Below the pieces are notes generated by a model that was given only the letters and a program-made list of their open reading frames with translations, was not told the DNA's origin and ran no database searches. Positions 1-9,321 of a stretch of DNA of 64,000 nt are shown here, piece by piece. The stretch is from positions 5,027,001-5,091,000 of the forward strand of contig NZ_CP121650.1 of NCBI RefSeq assembly GCF_029714405.1. The letters are read 5' to 3'. Both the position numbers and the translations under genes were made by a program. Source of the stretch: Bradyrhizobium sp. CB82 (GTDB lineage Bacteria > Pseudomonadota > Alphaproteobacteria > Rhizobiales > Xanthobacteraceae). Every line of letters starts with the position of its first letter. Position 1 is the stretch's first letter.

Positions 1-402
1 TACAACGACGAAGAGACCAAGGTCATCAAGGAGACCCGCAAGATCTTCGAAGACGAGAAGATCGCCGTCGGCGTTACCTGCGTGCGCGTGCCGGTGCTGC
101 GCGCCCATTGCGAGGCCATCACCTTCGAATGCGAGAAGCCGATCACCGAGGACCAGGTCCGCGCGATCATGGCCCAGGCGCCCGGCGTGAAGGTCGTCGA
201 CGACCGCGCCAAGAACTACTTCCCGATGCCGATCGACGCCTCGGGCCAGGACGACGTCCTCGTCGGCCGCATCCGCAAGGATCTCAGCGATCCTTCGGGG
301 CATTCGATCTCGATGTTCGTGGCGGCGGATCAGCTCCTCAAGGGCGCGGCGCTCAACGCCGTGCAGATCGCGGAGCTGTTGCCGCAGCGCGTAATGGCGT
401 AG
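1..402 (+). CDS. asd: aspartate-semialdehyde dehydrogenase, C-terminal part
   Basis: Open reading from base 1, so the N-terminal part, including the catalytic cysteine, lies outside the window; 133 residues are visible. ASADH reduces aspartyl phosphate to aspartate semialdehyde for lysine, threonine, methionine and diaminopimelate synthesis in the cytoplasm. The visible part has the family segment CVRVPVLRAHCEA. Its Arg29 and His36 (fragment numbering) keep the seven-residue spacing of the substrate-binding Arg267 and acid/base His274 of the E. coli enzyme. The end, with VGRIRKD and the FVAADQLLKGAALNAVQIAE segment, is the usual dimerisation-domain close. Convergent with queA; a palindromic repeat lies between them. 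Confidence 0.93.
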   Translation, partial: YNDEETKVIKETRKIFEDEKIAVGVTCVRVPVLRAHCEAITFECEKPITEDQVRAIMAQAPGVKVVDDRAKNYFPMPIDASGQDDVLVGRIRKDLSDPSGHSISMFVAADQLLKGAALNAVQIAELLPQRVMA

Positions 403-417
403 CGAGGAAGTTGTAGA

Positions 418-501
418 GTGGGCAAAGGCGCGCAAGCGCCGTGCCCACCACTTCTTTCCCATCTTTGATGCAAGATGGTGGGCACGCTTCGCTTTGCCCA
501 C
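418..501. repeat. palindromic intergenic repeat between asd and queA
   Basis: Two facing arms: 418-450 begins gtgggcaaaggcg and ends cgtgcccacca, and 476-501 reads tggtgggcacgcttcgcttt then gcccac. Each arm is close to the reverse complement of the other, and each also has its own internal hairpin (gtgggca / tgcccac). It lies exactly between two convergent genes, so it probably acts as a two-way terminator. The form is that of REP-like elements scattered in Bradyrhizobium genomes (from memory, not searched). Confidence 0.75.
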
Positions 502-515
502 CCGCCAACGTGCGG

Positions 516-1589
516 CTACTCCCGCGCCCGAAACAGCAGGCACGCATCGCCATACGAATAGAACCGATAGCGTTCCGCAATCGCATGTGCGTAGGCTGCC
601 TTCATCGTCTCAAACCCTGAAAAAGCCGACACCAGCATGAACAGGGTCGAGCGCGGCAGGTGGAAATTGGTCAGCAAGACATCGACCGCGCGGAAGCGAT
701 AGCCAGGCGTGATGAAGATCGCGGTGTCGGCGGCGAACGGCTGGATCATACCGTCCTCGTCAGCCGCGCTTTCCAGGAGCCGCAGCGAGGTGGTACCAAC
801 AGCGATGATGCGGCCGCCATTGCGGCGCGCCGTATTCAGCACATCCGCCGTTTCGGCCGAGATTGTCCCCCATTCGGCGTGCATCTTGTGACCTTCGGTG
901 TCGTCCACCTTCACCGGCAGAAACGTTCCCGCACCGACATGCAACGTCACACGATTGATGCCGACGCCGCGCGCGCGCAACGCCTGCTCCAGCGCCGGCG
1001 TGAAATGCAGGCCGGCGGTGGGCGCCGCGACCGCGCCTTCATTCGCCGCGAACATCGTTTGGTAGTCGGCCAGATCCTGCTCGTCCGGCATGCGCTTCGA
1101 GGCGATGTAGGGCGGCAGGGGCGGGCTGCCGAGATCAGCGATCGCCTGGTCCAGTGTAGGCCCGTGAAAGGAGAACGACAGCGTCACCTCGCCTTCAGCG
1201 CCCTTGGCTTCGACCTCGGCATCGAGATGGCCGAGCAGGCAGACCTTGCCCTCGTTGCCGAAGCGGATGTGGTCACCGGCCATGAGCTTTTTCGCGGGCT
1301 TCACCAGCGCCTGCCAACGCGAGGCGTCGAGCCGCTTGATCAGCGTCGCCTCGATCTTCGGCTCGGTCTCGCGGCCGATGCGGCGGCCCTTGAGCTGCGC
1401 CGCGATCACCTTGGTGTCGTTGACGACGAGTTGGTCGCCGGGCCGCAGCCATTGCGGCAGGTCCGAGACGATTTGATCGCGCAGCGCGCCGCCCTCCACG
1501 ACCAGCATCTTCGCGGAGTCGCGCGGATGCGCCGGGCGCAGCGCAATGCGCTCGGCGGGCAGGTCAAAATCGAAGAGATCGGTGCGCAT
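516..1589 (-). CDS. queA: S-adenosylmethionine:tRNA ribosyltransferase-isomerase
   Basis: QueA moves the ribosyl part of SAM onto 7-aminomethyl-7-deazaguanine in tRNA, giving epoxyqueuosine at wobble position 34. The start was set at 1589 because the product then begins [16 protein letters not shown], the family's usual opening; the reading frame stays open another 26 codons upstream, but that part falls inside a palindromic repeat. The length of 357 residues is normal. Family segments visible are APTAGLHFT, the [10 protein letters not shown] stretch, [11 protein letters not shown] and [15 protein letters not shown]. The partner gene tgt is not in the window; upstream on the same strand are the cyclophilin genes. 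Confidence 0.95.
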   Translation of the reverse strand: MRTDLFDFDLPAERIALRPAHPRDSAKMLVVEGGALRDQIVSDLPQWLRPGDQLVVNDTKVIAAQLKGRRIGRETEPKIEATLIKRLDASRWQALVKPAKKLMAGDHIRFGNEGKVCLLGHLDAEVEAKGAEGEVTLSFSFHGPTLDQAIADLGSPPLPPYIASKRMPDEQDLADYQTMFAANEGAVAAPTAGLHFTPALEQALRARGVGINRVTLHVGAGTFLPVKVDDTEGHKMHAEWGTISAETADVLNTARRNGGRIIAVGTTSLRLLESAADEDGMIQPFAADTAIFITPGYRFRAVDVLLTNFHLPRSTLFMLVSAFSGFETMKAAYAHAIAERYRFYSYGDACLLFRARE

Positions 1590-1611
1590 ACAGCTCAGCG
1601 ACGTACGCCAG

Positions 1612-1726
1612 CCCCTCATCCTGAGGAGCGCGGAACGCGCGTCTCGAAGGATGAAGGCCCTTCTCAAGCATATCGGCCTTCATGGTTCGAGACGTCCTGC
1701 TACGCAGGCTCCTCACCATGAGGGTC
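1612..1726. repeat. palindromic repeat pair between ppiB and queA
   Basis: Two modules face each other. The left one (about 1612-1661) starts cctcatcctgaggagcgcgg and runs to gtctcgaaggatgaaggc. The right one (about 1675-1726) starts ggccttcatggttcgagacg and ends ctcctcaccatgaggg. Each has the form CCTCAT-CNTGAGGAG...TCTCGAA-GATGA, a palindromic intergenic family I recognise from Bradyrhizobium. It sits in the 142-base gap between two genes read leftwards and so may end ppiB messages before queA. Confidence 0.72.
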
Positions 1727-1731
1727 AACGT

Positions 1732-2196
1732 CTACTCCTTGTCCGCCGCCATCCGCGCCTTGACGATCTTGTCCGGGTTTTGCACCGGCTCGCCGCGCTT
1801 GATCTTGTCGACGTTCTCCATGCCCGCGGTGACCTTGCCCCACACGGTGTACTGGTTGTCGAGGAAGCGGGCGTCGTCGAAGCAGATGAAGAACTGGCTG
1901 TCGCCGGAATCGGGGCTGGCGGCGCGGGCCATTGAGGCGGTGCCGCGCACGTGCGGCTCCTTGTTGAACTCGGCCTTCAGTTTCTTGCCTGAGCCGCCGG
2001 TGCCGGTGCCGTGCGGGCAGCCGGTCTGCGCCATGAAGCCGTCGATCACGCGATGGAACACGATACCGTCGTAGAAGCCCTCGCGCACCAGTTCCTTGAT
2101 GCGCGCAACATGGCCAGGCGCGAGGTCGGGCCGCATCTCGATCGTGACGGGGCCCTGTGTGGTCTCGAGGATCAGGGTATTTTCGGTGACGCTCAT
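1732..2196 (-). CDS. ppiB: cytoplasmic peptidyl-prolyl cis-trans isomerase (cyclophilin)
   Basis: A 154-residue single-domain cyclophilin with no signal peptide, so it should act in the cytoplasm, speeding proline cis-trans isomerisation during folding. Family marks: FYDGIVFHRVIDGFMAQTG with the catalytic Arg in FHRV, the GTGTGG stretch, SQFFICF and the DNQYTVWGKV loop. Its start codon overlaps the stop of the small secreted protein gene upstream by four bases, so the two are translationally coupled. A second, exported cyclophilin lies just upstream in the same run, giving one enzyme for each side of the inner membrane. Confidence 0.93.
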   Translation of the reverse strand: MSVTENTLILETTQGPVTIEMRPDLAPGHVARIKELVREGFYDGIVFHRVIDGFMAQTGCPHGTGTGGSGKKLKAEFNKEPHVRGTASMARAASPDSGDSQFFICFDDARFLDNQYTVWGKVTAGMENVDKIKRGEPVQNPDKIVKARMAADKE

Positions 2197-2603
2197 GCTT
2201 TTCTCTCTTGGGTTGGGGGTGAAGTCTTCCGGCCGTGGAACTGGACCGCGACTGGTCGCCCCGCAGCGGCGCCGGCCATCGCTTCGGTAAATGGCATCGG
2301 CGAGCAGCGTTGCAATGCCTCCATCACCGCGATCCGGTACTGCAGCCGGTCATTGTCGGTGGCATCCTTGGACTCGTAGGTAATCCTCGGATGGCCCAGA
2401 ATCTCTCCGGCGCGGTTAAAGCTCACGACGACAGTGATGTCGATGGGGCGAGCGTTGGCGGGTGGCGGCGGCTTCCAGCAACTGTGCAGTCGCACGAAGA
2501 GGTCGTGGAGGGTGTTGACCTGCTCTCCTTGCGCCGATGCGGCGCTCAGGCCGAGCAGGAGCACCGCAGCAGCTACGAGGAGCTTTTCGCCGCGGCGCCT
2601 CAT
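2193..2603 (-). CDS. small secreted protein, TonB-C-terminal-like, unknown function
   Basis: 136 residues. The N-terminus has basic residues, a hydrophobic run LLVAAAVLLLGLSAASAQ and an AxA-type cleavage site, so it is probably exported. The mature part includes CWKPPPPANARPIDITVVVSFN, an IKGHPRI-like segment (ILGHPRITYES) and ALQRCSPMP. This layout, Trp-x-x-Pro followed by a two-strand region and a late Cys, resembles periplasmic proteins with a TonB-C-like fold in Rhizobiales; that likeness is recalled rather than tested. Two cysteines (about residues 42 and 100) could form a disulfide. It sits between two cyclophilin genes, overlapping ppiB by four bases and eight bases after the exported one. 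Confidence 0.75.
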   Translation of the reverse strand: MRRRGEKLLVAAAVLLLGLSAASAQGEQVNTLHDLFVRLHSCWKPPPPANARPIDITVVVSFNRAGEILGHPRITYESKDATDNDRLQYRIAVMEALQRCSPMPFTEAMAGAAAGRPVAVQFHGRKTSPPTQERKA

Positions 2604-2611
2604 CGCCTCTC

Positions 2612-3187
2612 CTATTTGATGTCGGAGGCGACCTGCACCTTCACCATCTTGTCGGGATCGGTGACGGTGCCGCTCGCGGATCCGGGTGAAGCCTTCTTCA
2701 GCTTGTCGACGACGTCCATGCCCTGCACGACCTCGCCGATCACGGTGTACTGGCCATCGAGGCTCGGCGCGTCCGTGAACATGATGAAGAATTGCGAATT
2801 GGCGCTGTCGACGCTGTCGCCGCGGCGGGCCATGCCGACGATGCCACGCGCGAAATGCACCTTCGAGAATTCCTGCTTCAGGTTCGGATATTTCGAGCCG
2901 CCAGTGCCGTTGCCGTTCTGGCCGTCGCCGGTCTGCGCCATGAAGCCGTCCATCACGCGGTGAAACGGCACGTTGTTGTAGAAGCCCTCGCGCGCAAGCT
3001 GCTTCAGCCGCTCGGCATGCTGGGGCGCCAGATCGGTGCGCAGCTTGATGACGATGCGGCCCTTGGTGGTGTCGATGACGAGCGCGTTGGCCTTGTCGAG
3101 GCCCGCCGGTAGGGTCTGAGCGACCGCAGGGGCCATGCCGATCAGCGCGGCAAAAATCGTGGCAAGGATTGCGAGACGACGGATCAT
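2612..3187 (-). CDS. ppiA: exported peptidyl-prolyl cis-trans isomerase (cyclophilin)
   Basis: 191 residues: a signal peptide (MIRRLAILATIFAALIGMAP, cleavage near AVAQ) followed by a cyclophilin domain with FYNNVPFHRVMDGFMAQTGD, the GNGTGGS stretch and SQFFIMFTDAPSLDGQYTVIG. It should assist proline isomerisation of periplasmic proteins. The C-terminus VTDPDKMVKVQVASDIK matches the family. It heads the three-gene leftward run ppiA, small secreted protein, ppiB and follows coaD on the same strand with a 36-base gap, so it may share coaD's transcript. Confidence 0.93.
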   Translation of the reverse strand: MIRRLAILATIFAALIGMAPAVAQTLPAGLDKANALVIDTTKGRIVIKLRTDLAPQHAERLKQLAREGFYNNVPFHRVMDGFMAQTGDGQNGNGTGGSKYPNLKQEFSKVHFARGIVGMARRGDSVDSANSQFFIMFTDAPSLDGQYTVIGEVVQGMDVVDKLKKASPGSASGTVTDPDKMVKVQVASDIK

Positions 3188-3223
3188 GAAAACTCCGGAT
3201 CAGATGAGATGAAATGCGCGCCG

Positions 3224-3721
3224 TTAGCCGGCGAATTTTGCCTTGAGCAGGCTTGCGACGAGCGGCGGCACGAACGCCGAGACATCCCCACCCATGCTGG
3301 CGATCTGACGTACCAGTGTGGCGGTGATCGGGCGGACCATGGGCGAGGCCGGCAGGAAGACGGTGTGCACCTCCGGCGCCATGGCCTCATTCATGCCAGC
3401 GAGCTGCATCTCGTAGTCGAGGTCGGTGCTGTCTCGAAGACCCCTGATCATGATGGCCGCGCCATGCTTGCGCGCCGCGCTGACGGTCAGGTCGTCGAAG
3501 GTCGTGGCTTCAAAGGCGCAGCCGGCCTGGGCGGCGATCGGCCCGCAGATGTCGTGGAGCATCTTCAGCCGCTCCTCCGCCGAGAACAGCGGCTTCTTGC
3601 CGGGGTGCACGCCAATCGCGACGACCAGCCGGTCGCACAGGGGAACGGCATGCCGGATCACGTCCAGATGGCCGTTGGTGATGGGATCGAAGGAACCCGG
3701 ATAAAAGGCGATACGCGGCAT
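3224..3721 (-). CDS. coaD: phosphopantetheine adenylyltransferase
   Basis: CoaD transfers AMP from ATP to 4'-phosphopantetheine, the fourth step of coenzyme A synthesis. 165 residues, the usual length. The nucleotidyltransferase signature is at the N-terminus, [16 protein letters not shown], with the GH of the T/HxGH motif near residues 17-18. [16 protein letters not shown] and [18 protein letters not shown] follow, as in other CoaD proteins, and [16 protein letters not shown] occupies the ISSTxxR region. First gene of a leftward run that continues into the two cyclophilins. Confidence 0.96.
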   Translation of the reverse strand: MPRIAFYPGSFDPITNGHLDVIRHAVPLCDRLVVAIGVHPGKKPLFSAEERLKMLHDICGPIAAQAGCAFEATTFDDLTVSAARKHGAAIMIRGLRDSTDLDYEMQLAGMNEAMAPEVHTVFLPASPMVRPITATLVRQIASMGGDVSAFVPPLVASLLKAKFAG

Positions 3722-3974
3722 GGCCTCCTCCTACCGCGCTATGCCCTGCCCGGCAAGCCAGCCCGGTTCCCTGCCCGTTTTTGCTACTTAAACCTGTCGG
3801 AATTCCCTGAACTGTTTCGTCCTTGGGATAGCGACGAAACAAAACGGATGGCGAACGAAACCATTTTCCGCATCCGCGAAGACGTCCGGAAACTGGCCAT
3901 GGTTACTACTCCGCCCAACGAAATGACGGGCCGCAGCGAAATGGGCGCAGCGGCCGCATCACAGGGGACCGTCT

Positions 3975-4232
3975 ATGATCAAGGCTCTTTCAGCGATCAC
4001 TGTGGCTGCGTGTGTTGCGGCAGCCCTCACCATCCTGCCCGGCTTTGCGCCGACTGTCGAAGCCAGCGTGCCGCAACCCCTTGCCAAGGGTGACCGGCTG
4101 GATATCCGCGTCATCGGTAAGGATTGCTCGCAGCAGGCGTGGCCGAACTTCGAAGCCTCGTGTCTGCGCCGCGCCGGCACCAAGGCGAACGTCCGTGAGG
4201 CACGCCTGGTGACCGCCGACCGGACGCCGTAG
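3975..4232 (+). CDS. small exported protein, unknown function
   Basis: 85 residues with a clear signal peptide (MIKALSAITVAACVAAALTI, cleavage probably after PGFAPTVEA). The mature part is about 55 residues with KGDRLDIRVIGKDCSQQAWPNF and two cysteines in CSQQAWPNFEASCLRR, which could form a disulfide. I recognise the pattern as a recurrent small hypothetical protein of Bradyrhizobium but know no function. The start is preceded by aggggac at 3963-3969. It is divergent from coaD (gap 253 bases, with no other gene seen in it) and lies upstream of kup on the same strand. Confidence 0.7.
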   Translation: MIKALSAITVAACVAAALTILPGFAPTVEASVPQPLAKGDRLDIRVIGKDCSQQAWPNFEASCLRRAGTKANVREARLVTADRTP

Positions 4233-4360
4233 ACCAGGCTGCCTAATCCGACGTCATCAGGCGTCAGACAAACCCCATCAAACCCCATGGAAATTTGCGA
4301 CGTCTCGTCGCAGACTGAGTTGACGACCGCGCCCCCGGATAAGCCGGCGGGCGCGTCGCC

Positions 4361-6286
4361 ATGAGGGGGTTTCCATTGTCAAGTACGCCTGCTGTCGCTA
4401 CCGGCCACCATCCCAATCCATTGCCGCTTGCCATGACCATGGGCGCCCTTGGGGTCGTCTATGGCGATATCGGAACCAGCCCTCTTTATGCCCTGAAGGA
4501 AGCCGCCAAGGCGGCCGCCCATGGTCAGACGGTGACCCCAGACGCCGTGCTCGGCGTTGCGTCCCTCATCCTTTGGGCGCTGCTGCTGATCATCTCGCTG
4601 AAATATGCGCTGCTGATTCTGCGCGCCGATAACCGCGGCGAAGGCGGCATCGTGGCGCTGCTGGCACTGCTGCATGCTCGTCAAGCCCAGCCAGGCACCT
4701 GGCGCGCGCACCTCCTGGTGGTCGGCCTGGTCGGCGCCGCCCTGCTCTATGGCGACGGCGCGATCACGCCTGCGATCTCGGTCCTGAGCGCCATCGAAGG
4801 CCTGAAAGTGGATGCGCCATCGCTCGCACCGGTGGTGGTGCCCATCACGATCGCCATCCTGATCGGTCTCTTCATGATGCAGAAGCAGGGCACCGGCTTC
4901 ATCGGCCGGATCTTCGGTCCGGTCATGCTGGCCTGGTTCGGTGTGCTCGCAGCGCTCGGCATCCACGGCATCGTCAAGGCGCCTGCGGTGCTTGCCGCGC
5001 TGAGCCCGCTCTATGCCTTCGAATTCCTGATCCACCAGGATTTCCACGTCTCCTTCGCGATCCTCGGCGCGGCCTTCCTGGCGGTGACCGGCGGTGAGGC
5101 GATGTACGCCGACATGGGGCATTTCGGGCGCTTGCCGATCCGGCTGGCCTGGTTCGCAATCTGCCTGCCGGCCTTGGTGCTCAATTATTTCGGTCAGGCC
5201 GCGCTGCTGATCAGCGATCCCAGCCAGATCGACAATCCCTTCTTCCAGCTCTGCCCGGACTGGCTGCACTATCCGATGGTCGCCTTCTCCGCGGTTGCGA
5301 CCGTGATCGCCTCGCAGGCGATCATCTCCGGCGTGTTCTCGCTGACCCAGCAATCGATCCAGCTCGGCTTCCTGCCGCGCATGCAGATCCGCCACACTCA
5401 GAGCGAAGCGATCGGACAGATCTATGTGCCGCTGGTGAACTGGCTGCTTGCCGCCGCAACGCTCGGCGCGGTGCTCGCCTTCGGCACCTCGGACGCGCTC
5501 GCCGGCGCCTACGGCATCGCGGTGTCGCTCTTGATGGCGATCACGACGCTGCTCGCGGCGCTGGTCGCGATCCAGTGGGGCTATTCGCCCTGGCTCGTGG
5601 TCGCGGTCAACGGCTTCTTTTTCGCGATCGATACGATCTTCTTTGCGGCCAATTCGATCAAGTTGTTCGAGGGCGGCTGGTTTCCGCTGCTGCTCGCCGG
5701 CTTCGTCGCGTTCCTGATGCTGACCTGGCGCAGCGGCGTCAAGCTCGTCGAGCGCGCCCGCGCTCGGCTGCGCCAGCCGGAGGAAGATCTGATCGAGACC
5801 GCCGTCAACAAGTGTCGCGCCAGGCTTCCCGGCACCGCCGTCTATCTGGCCTCGGCGCCCAATGGCGTGCCGCTGGCGCTGACGCAATTCGTCAAGCACA
5901 ACCGCGTCCTGCATGAGCGCCTGCTGCTCGTCACCGTGCTGATCGAGGAAGTGCCGCACGTCCCCGACGAGGAACGCGCCGAGGTGATCGAGATCATACC
6001 GGCGATCACGCGCGTGATCCTGCACTACGGCTTCATGCAGAACCCGACCATCTATGAGGGGCTGAAGCTCGCCTGCCGGCAGGGTAAGCTGCCGGGCATC
6101 GACCTCTCCGACATCACCTATTACGTTGGCCGCGAGACGATCATCCCGCGCGAAGACGTTCCGGGCATGTGGGTCTGGCGAGAGTCGCTGTTCGCGTTCC
6201 TGCAACGCAATGCGGAGCGCTCGGCCGCGTTCTTCGGCGTCCCGACCGGACAGGTCATCGAGTTCGGCACGGAGCTGGAGATCTAG
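4361..6286 (+). CDS. kup: low-affinity K+ uptake permease
   Basis: 641 residues, normal for the Kup/HAK/KT family, which import K+ with protons across the inner membrane. The family hallmark GALGVVYGDIGTSPLYALKEA lies near residues 28-48. It is followed by about twelve hydrophobic segments and a roughly 170-residue cytoplasmic tail containing GTAVYLASAPNGVPLALTQF, HVPDEERAEVIEI and FMQNPTIYEGLKLACRQGK. Other family segments are LLYGDGAITPAISVLSAIEG, GGEAMYADMGHFG and LVLNYFGQAALL. The ATG at 4361 is used; in-frame non-ATG starts a few codons later are possible. Many rhizobia carry several Kup paralogues. Convergent with gyrA. Confidence 0.96.
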   Translation: MRGFPLSSTPAVATGHHPNPLPLAMTMGALGVVYGDIGTSPLYALKEAAKAAAHGQTVTPDAVLGVASLILWALLLIISLKYALLILRADNRGEGGIVALLALLHARQAQPGTWRAHLLVVGLVGAALLYGDGAITPAISVLSAIEGLKVDAPSLAPVVVPITIAILIGLFMMQKQGTGFIGRIFGPVMLAWFGVLAALGIHGIVKAPAVLAALSPLYAFEFLIHQDFHVSFAILGAAFLAVTGGEAMYADMGHFGRLPIRLAWFAICLPALVLNYFGQAALLISDPSQIDNPFFQLCPDWLHYPMVAFSAVATVIASQAIISGVFSLTQQSIQLGFLPRMQIRHTQSEAIGQIYVPLVNWLLAAATLGAVLAFGTSDALAGAYGIAVSLLMAITTLLAALVAIQWGYSPWLVVAVNGFFFAIDTIFFAANSIKLFEGGWFPLLLAGFVAFLMLTWRSGVKLVERARARLRQPEEDLIETAVNKCRARLPGTAVYLASAPNGVPLALTQFVKHNRVLHERLLLVTVLIEEVPHVPDEERAEVIEIIPAITRVILHYGFMQNPTIYEGLKLACRQGKLPGIDLSDITYYVGRETIIPREDVPGMWVWRESLFAFLQRNAERSAAFFGVPTGQVIEFGTELEI

Positions 6287-6370
6287 GGAGATCTCGTAGA
6301 TGGGGTAACGGGCCGGCCGCCCGATGACAGGCTCCGCGCAATCCGGGTCCTTCGTGATGGCAGACGATGT

Positions 6371-6398
6371 CCCGGGTTTCGCTTGCGCTCGACCCGGG
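6371..6398. terminator. inverted repeat between kup and gyrA
   Basis: cccgggt at 6371-6377 pairs with acccggg at 6392-6398 across a 14-base loop, in the 125-base gap between two convergent genes. The form cccgggtttcgcttgcgctc followed by acccgggct is another common Bradyrhizobium intergenic repeat. There is no T-run, so it is only a likely two-way terminator. Confidence 0.5.
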
Positions 6399-6411
6399 CT
6401 ACGCGCCCGAC

Positions 6412-9153
6412 CTAGCCGCCGTTGCCGTTCTCGCCGTTGCCGTTGTCGGCCTCTTCCGTGATGTGCTCGACCGAGACGACGTGCTCGTCCTCGGCGGTGT
6501 CGAACACGATCACGCCCTGCGTCGAACGGCCGGCGATGCGGATGCCTTCGACCGGGCAGCGGATCAGCTGGCCTTTGTCGGTGACCAGCATGATCTGGTC
6601 GGCCTCCTCCACAGGGAAGGACGCCACCAGATTGCCGTTGCGGTTGTTGACGCTCATCGCAACGATGCCTTTGCCGCCGCGGCCCGTGGTGCGGTACTCG
6701 TAGGACGAGGTCCGCTTGCCATAGCCGTTGACGGACACCGTGAGCACCACCTGCTCGGCCGCCGACATCTCGACATAGCGCTCCTGCGGGAGCTGGAAGC
6801 TGCCCGAGGTCTCTTCGGCCTCGGCGTCTGCCCCGGCCTCCTCCGCCGCACCTTCGCCGGCGACGGCGCGGCGCATCTTCAGGTAAGCCGAGCGTTCGTC
6901 CGAGGTCGTCTCGACATGGCGCAGGATCGCCAGCGAGATCACCTTGTCGGCCCCTGCAAGCGCGATGCCGCGCACGCCCATCGAGGTGCGCCCCGTGAAC
7001 ACGCGCACGTCGGTGACAGGGAAGCGGATGCACTGGCCGCCGGCGGCGGTCAGCAGCACGTCGTCGCGCTCGGTGCAGATCTGCACGTCGACGATCGATT
7101 CATTGTCATCGAGCTTCATCGCGATGATGCCGGAGCGGCGGACGTCGACGAAGTCGGACAGCTTGTTGCGCCGGACATTGCCTCCGGTTGTGGCGAACAT
7201 CACGTCGAGCTCGCCCCAGGTGGACTCGTCCTCGGGCAGTGGCATGATGGTGGTGATGCGCTCACCCTGCTCCAGCGGCAGGATGTTGATCAGCGCCTTG
7301 CCGCGCGCGTTCGGCGCGGCTATCGGCAGTCGCCAGACCTTCTCCTTATAGACCTGGCCGCGCGAGGAGAAGAACAGGACCGGCGTGTGCGTGGAGGCCA
7401 CGAACAGCCGGCTGACGAAATCCTCCTCGCGGGTCTGCATGCCGGCGCGGCCCTTGCCGCCGCGGCGCTGGGCCCGATAGGCCGACAGCGGCACGCGCTT
7501 GGCGTAGCCGGCGTGGGAAACGGTGACGACCATGTCCTCGCGCTGGATCAGGTCCTCATCCTCGACCTCGCCCTCCTGCTCCATGATCACGGTCCGGCGC
7601 GGCGTGGCGAACTCCGCCTTCACCTCGGCGAGCTCGGCCTTGATGATGTCGAGGATGCGGGCGCGCGAGCGCAGGATGTCGAGATAGTCACTGATCTCGC
7701 CGGCGAGTTTTGAGAGCTCGTCGCCGATCTCGTCGCGGCCGAGCGCGGTAAGACGCGCCAGGCGCAGCTCCAGAATGGCCTTCGCCTGATCCAGCGACAG
7801 GCGGATGGTACCGTCAGCATTGATCCGGTGACGGGGATCGTCGATCAGCGTGATGATGTCCTCGACGTCGCGCGCCGGCCAGTCGCGCGTCATCAGGGTG
7901 TCGCGGGCAGCCGCAGGCGTCGGCGAGGTCCGGATCACGCGAATGATCTCGTCGATATTGGCGACCGCGATGGCGAGACCGACCTGCTCATGCGCACGTT
8001 CGCGCGCCTTGCGCAGCTTGTACTTGGTGCGGCGGGTGACGACCTGCTCACGGAAGCCGACGAAGATCGTCAGCAGGTCCTTCAGATTCATCGTCTGCGG
8101 ACGGCCGGAGTCCAGCGCCACGCTGTTGACACCGAAGCTCGTCTGCAAAGGCGTGAACTTGTAGAGCTGGTTCAGCACCACGTCGGGCATGGCGTCGCGC
8201 TTGAGCTCGACGACGACGCGGTAGCCCTCGCGGTCGGATTCGTCACGCAGGTCGGCTATGCCCTCGATCTTCTTGTCCTTGTAGAGCTCGGCGATGCGCT
8301 CGACCATCGTCGCCTTGTTCACCTGATACGGGATCTCGGTGATGACGATCGCTTCGCGCTCTTTTCGGATCGTCTCAAACGCGACCTTGCCGCGCATCAC
8401 GATGGAGCCGCGACCGAGATGGTAGGCGTTGCGGATGCCCTGGCGACCGAGAATGATACCGCCGGTCGGGAAATCCGGGCCCGGGATGATATTGATGAGA
8501 TCGTCGATGGTCAGCGACGGATTGTCGATCAACGCCAGGCAGGCGTCGATCACCTCGCCGAGATTGTGCGGCGGGATGTTGGTGGCCATGCCGACGGCGA
8601 TGCCGCCGGCGCCGTTGACCAGCAGATTGGGGAACCGCGCCGGCAGAACCACCGGCTCCTTGGTCGAGCCGTCGTAATTGTCCTGGAAGTCGACCGTCTC
8701 GTTGTCGATATCGTCGAGCAGCTTGAGCGCGATTTTGGTCAGGCGCGACTCGGTGTAGCGCATCGCCGCCGGCGGATCGCCGTCGACCGAGCCGAAATTG
8801 CCCTGCCCGTCCACCAGCAGCTCGCGCATCGAGAAGGGCTGCGCCATGCGCACCAGCGCGTCATAGATCGCCTGGTCGCCGTGCGGATGGTATTGACCCA
8901 TGACGTCGCCGACGATACCGGCCGACTTCTTGTGCTTCTTGTCGGGCGTATAGCCTTCCTCGTTCATCGAGAACAGGATGCGGCGGTGCACCGGCTTCAA
9001 GCCGTCGCGCGCATCGGGCAGCGCGCGCGCCACGATCACGCTCATGGCGTAATCGAGGTAGGACTTCTTCATCTCGTCGAGGATCGAGATCGGGCGAATG
9101 TCCGAAGGATGCTCCGGCTTGTCGCCGGGCTTGTCGTTATCGTCGTCAGCCAA
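6412..9153 (-). CDS. gyrA: DNA gyrase subunit A
   Basis: 913 residues. GyrA cuts and rejoins DNA and, with GyrB, introduces negative supercoils. Visible: the N-terminal winged-helix region with [17 protein letters not shown], the catalytic Tyr133 in [10 protein letters not shown], the coiled-coil domain, and a C-terminal beta-pinwheel with the GyrA box QRRGGKG. In the quinolone-determining region the sequence is [17 protein letters not shown], so the residue aligned with E. coli Ser83 is Gln94, while Asp98 (E. coli Asp87) is kept. An acidic Ala/Glu insertion of about 40 residues (starting [20 protein letters not shown]) interrupts the pinwheel, as in other alphaproteobacteria. The start [18 protein letters not shown] is the first ATG in frame. 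Confidence 0.98.
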   Translation of the reverse strand: MADDDNDKPGDKPEHPSDIRPISILDEMKKSYLDYAMSVIVARALPDARDGLKPVHRRILFSMNEEGYTPDKKHKKSAGIVGDVMGQYHPHGDQAIYDALVRMAQPFSMRELLVDGQGNFGSVDGDPPAAMRYTESRLTKIALKLLDDIDNETVDFQDNYDGSTKEPVVLPARFPNLLVNGAGGIAVGMATNIPPHNLGEVIDACLALIDNPSLTIDDLINIIPGPDFPTGGIILGRQGIRNAYHLGRGSIVMRGKVAFETIRKEREAIVITEIPYQVNKATMVERIAELYKDKKIEGIADLRDESDREGYRVVVELKRDAMPDVVLNQLYKFTPLQTSFGVNSVALDSGRPQTMNLKDLLTIFVGFREQVVTRRTKYKLRKARERAHEQVGLAIAVANIDEIIRVIRTSPTPAAARDTLMTRDWPARDVEDIITLIDDPRHRINADGTIRLSLDQAKAILELRLARLTALGRDEIGDELSKLAGEISDYLDILRSRARILDIIKAELAEVKAEFATPRRTVIMEQEGEVEDEDLIQREDMVVTVSHAGYAKRVPLSAYRAQRRGGKGRAGMQTREEDFVSRLFVASTHTPVLFFSSRGQVYKEKVWRLPIAAPNARGKALINILPLEQGERITTIMPLPEDESTWGELDVMFATTGGNVRRNKLSDFVDVRRSGIIAMKLDDNESIVDVQICTERDDVLLTAAGGQCIRFPVTDVRVFTGRTSMGVRGIALAGADKVISLAILRHVETTSDERSAYLKMRRAVAGEGAAEEAGADAEAEETSGSFQLPQERYVEMSAAEQVVLTVSVNGYGKRTSSYEYRTTGRGGKGIVAMSVNNRNGNLVASFPVEEADQIMLVTDKGQLIRCPVEGIRIAGRSTQGVIVFDTAEDEHVVSVEHITEEADNGNGENGNGG

Positions 9154-9321
9154 GGGGGGATCCGGTGAATTTCTGTCCGGGAATCATATAGCGCATCGAG
9201 GGTCTGATAACCACCCTCGCGCGCTCCCGGGAGGCGCTTTTTCCGCTTATTTTTCCAACGACTTACGGCTCCCGCGAAGCCTCGTTTGGGGAGGCCGGAA
9301 CGGGCCCGTTGAAACCCTCTC

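Noticed and set aside
4379..7033. Very long minus-strand open frame across kup and the end of gyrA
   Set aside because: It is antisense to kup and out of frame with gyrA; its composition (Arg, Gln, Asp, His-rich) is what antisense reading of high-G+C genes gives.
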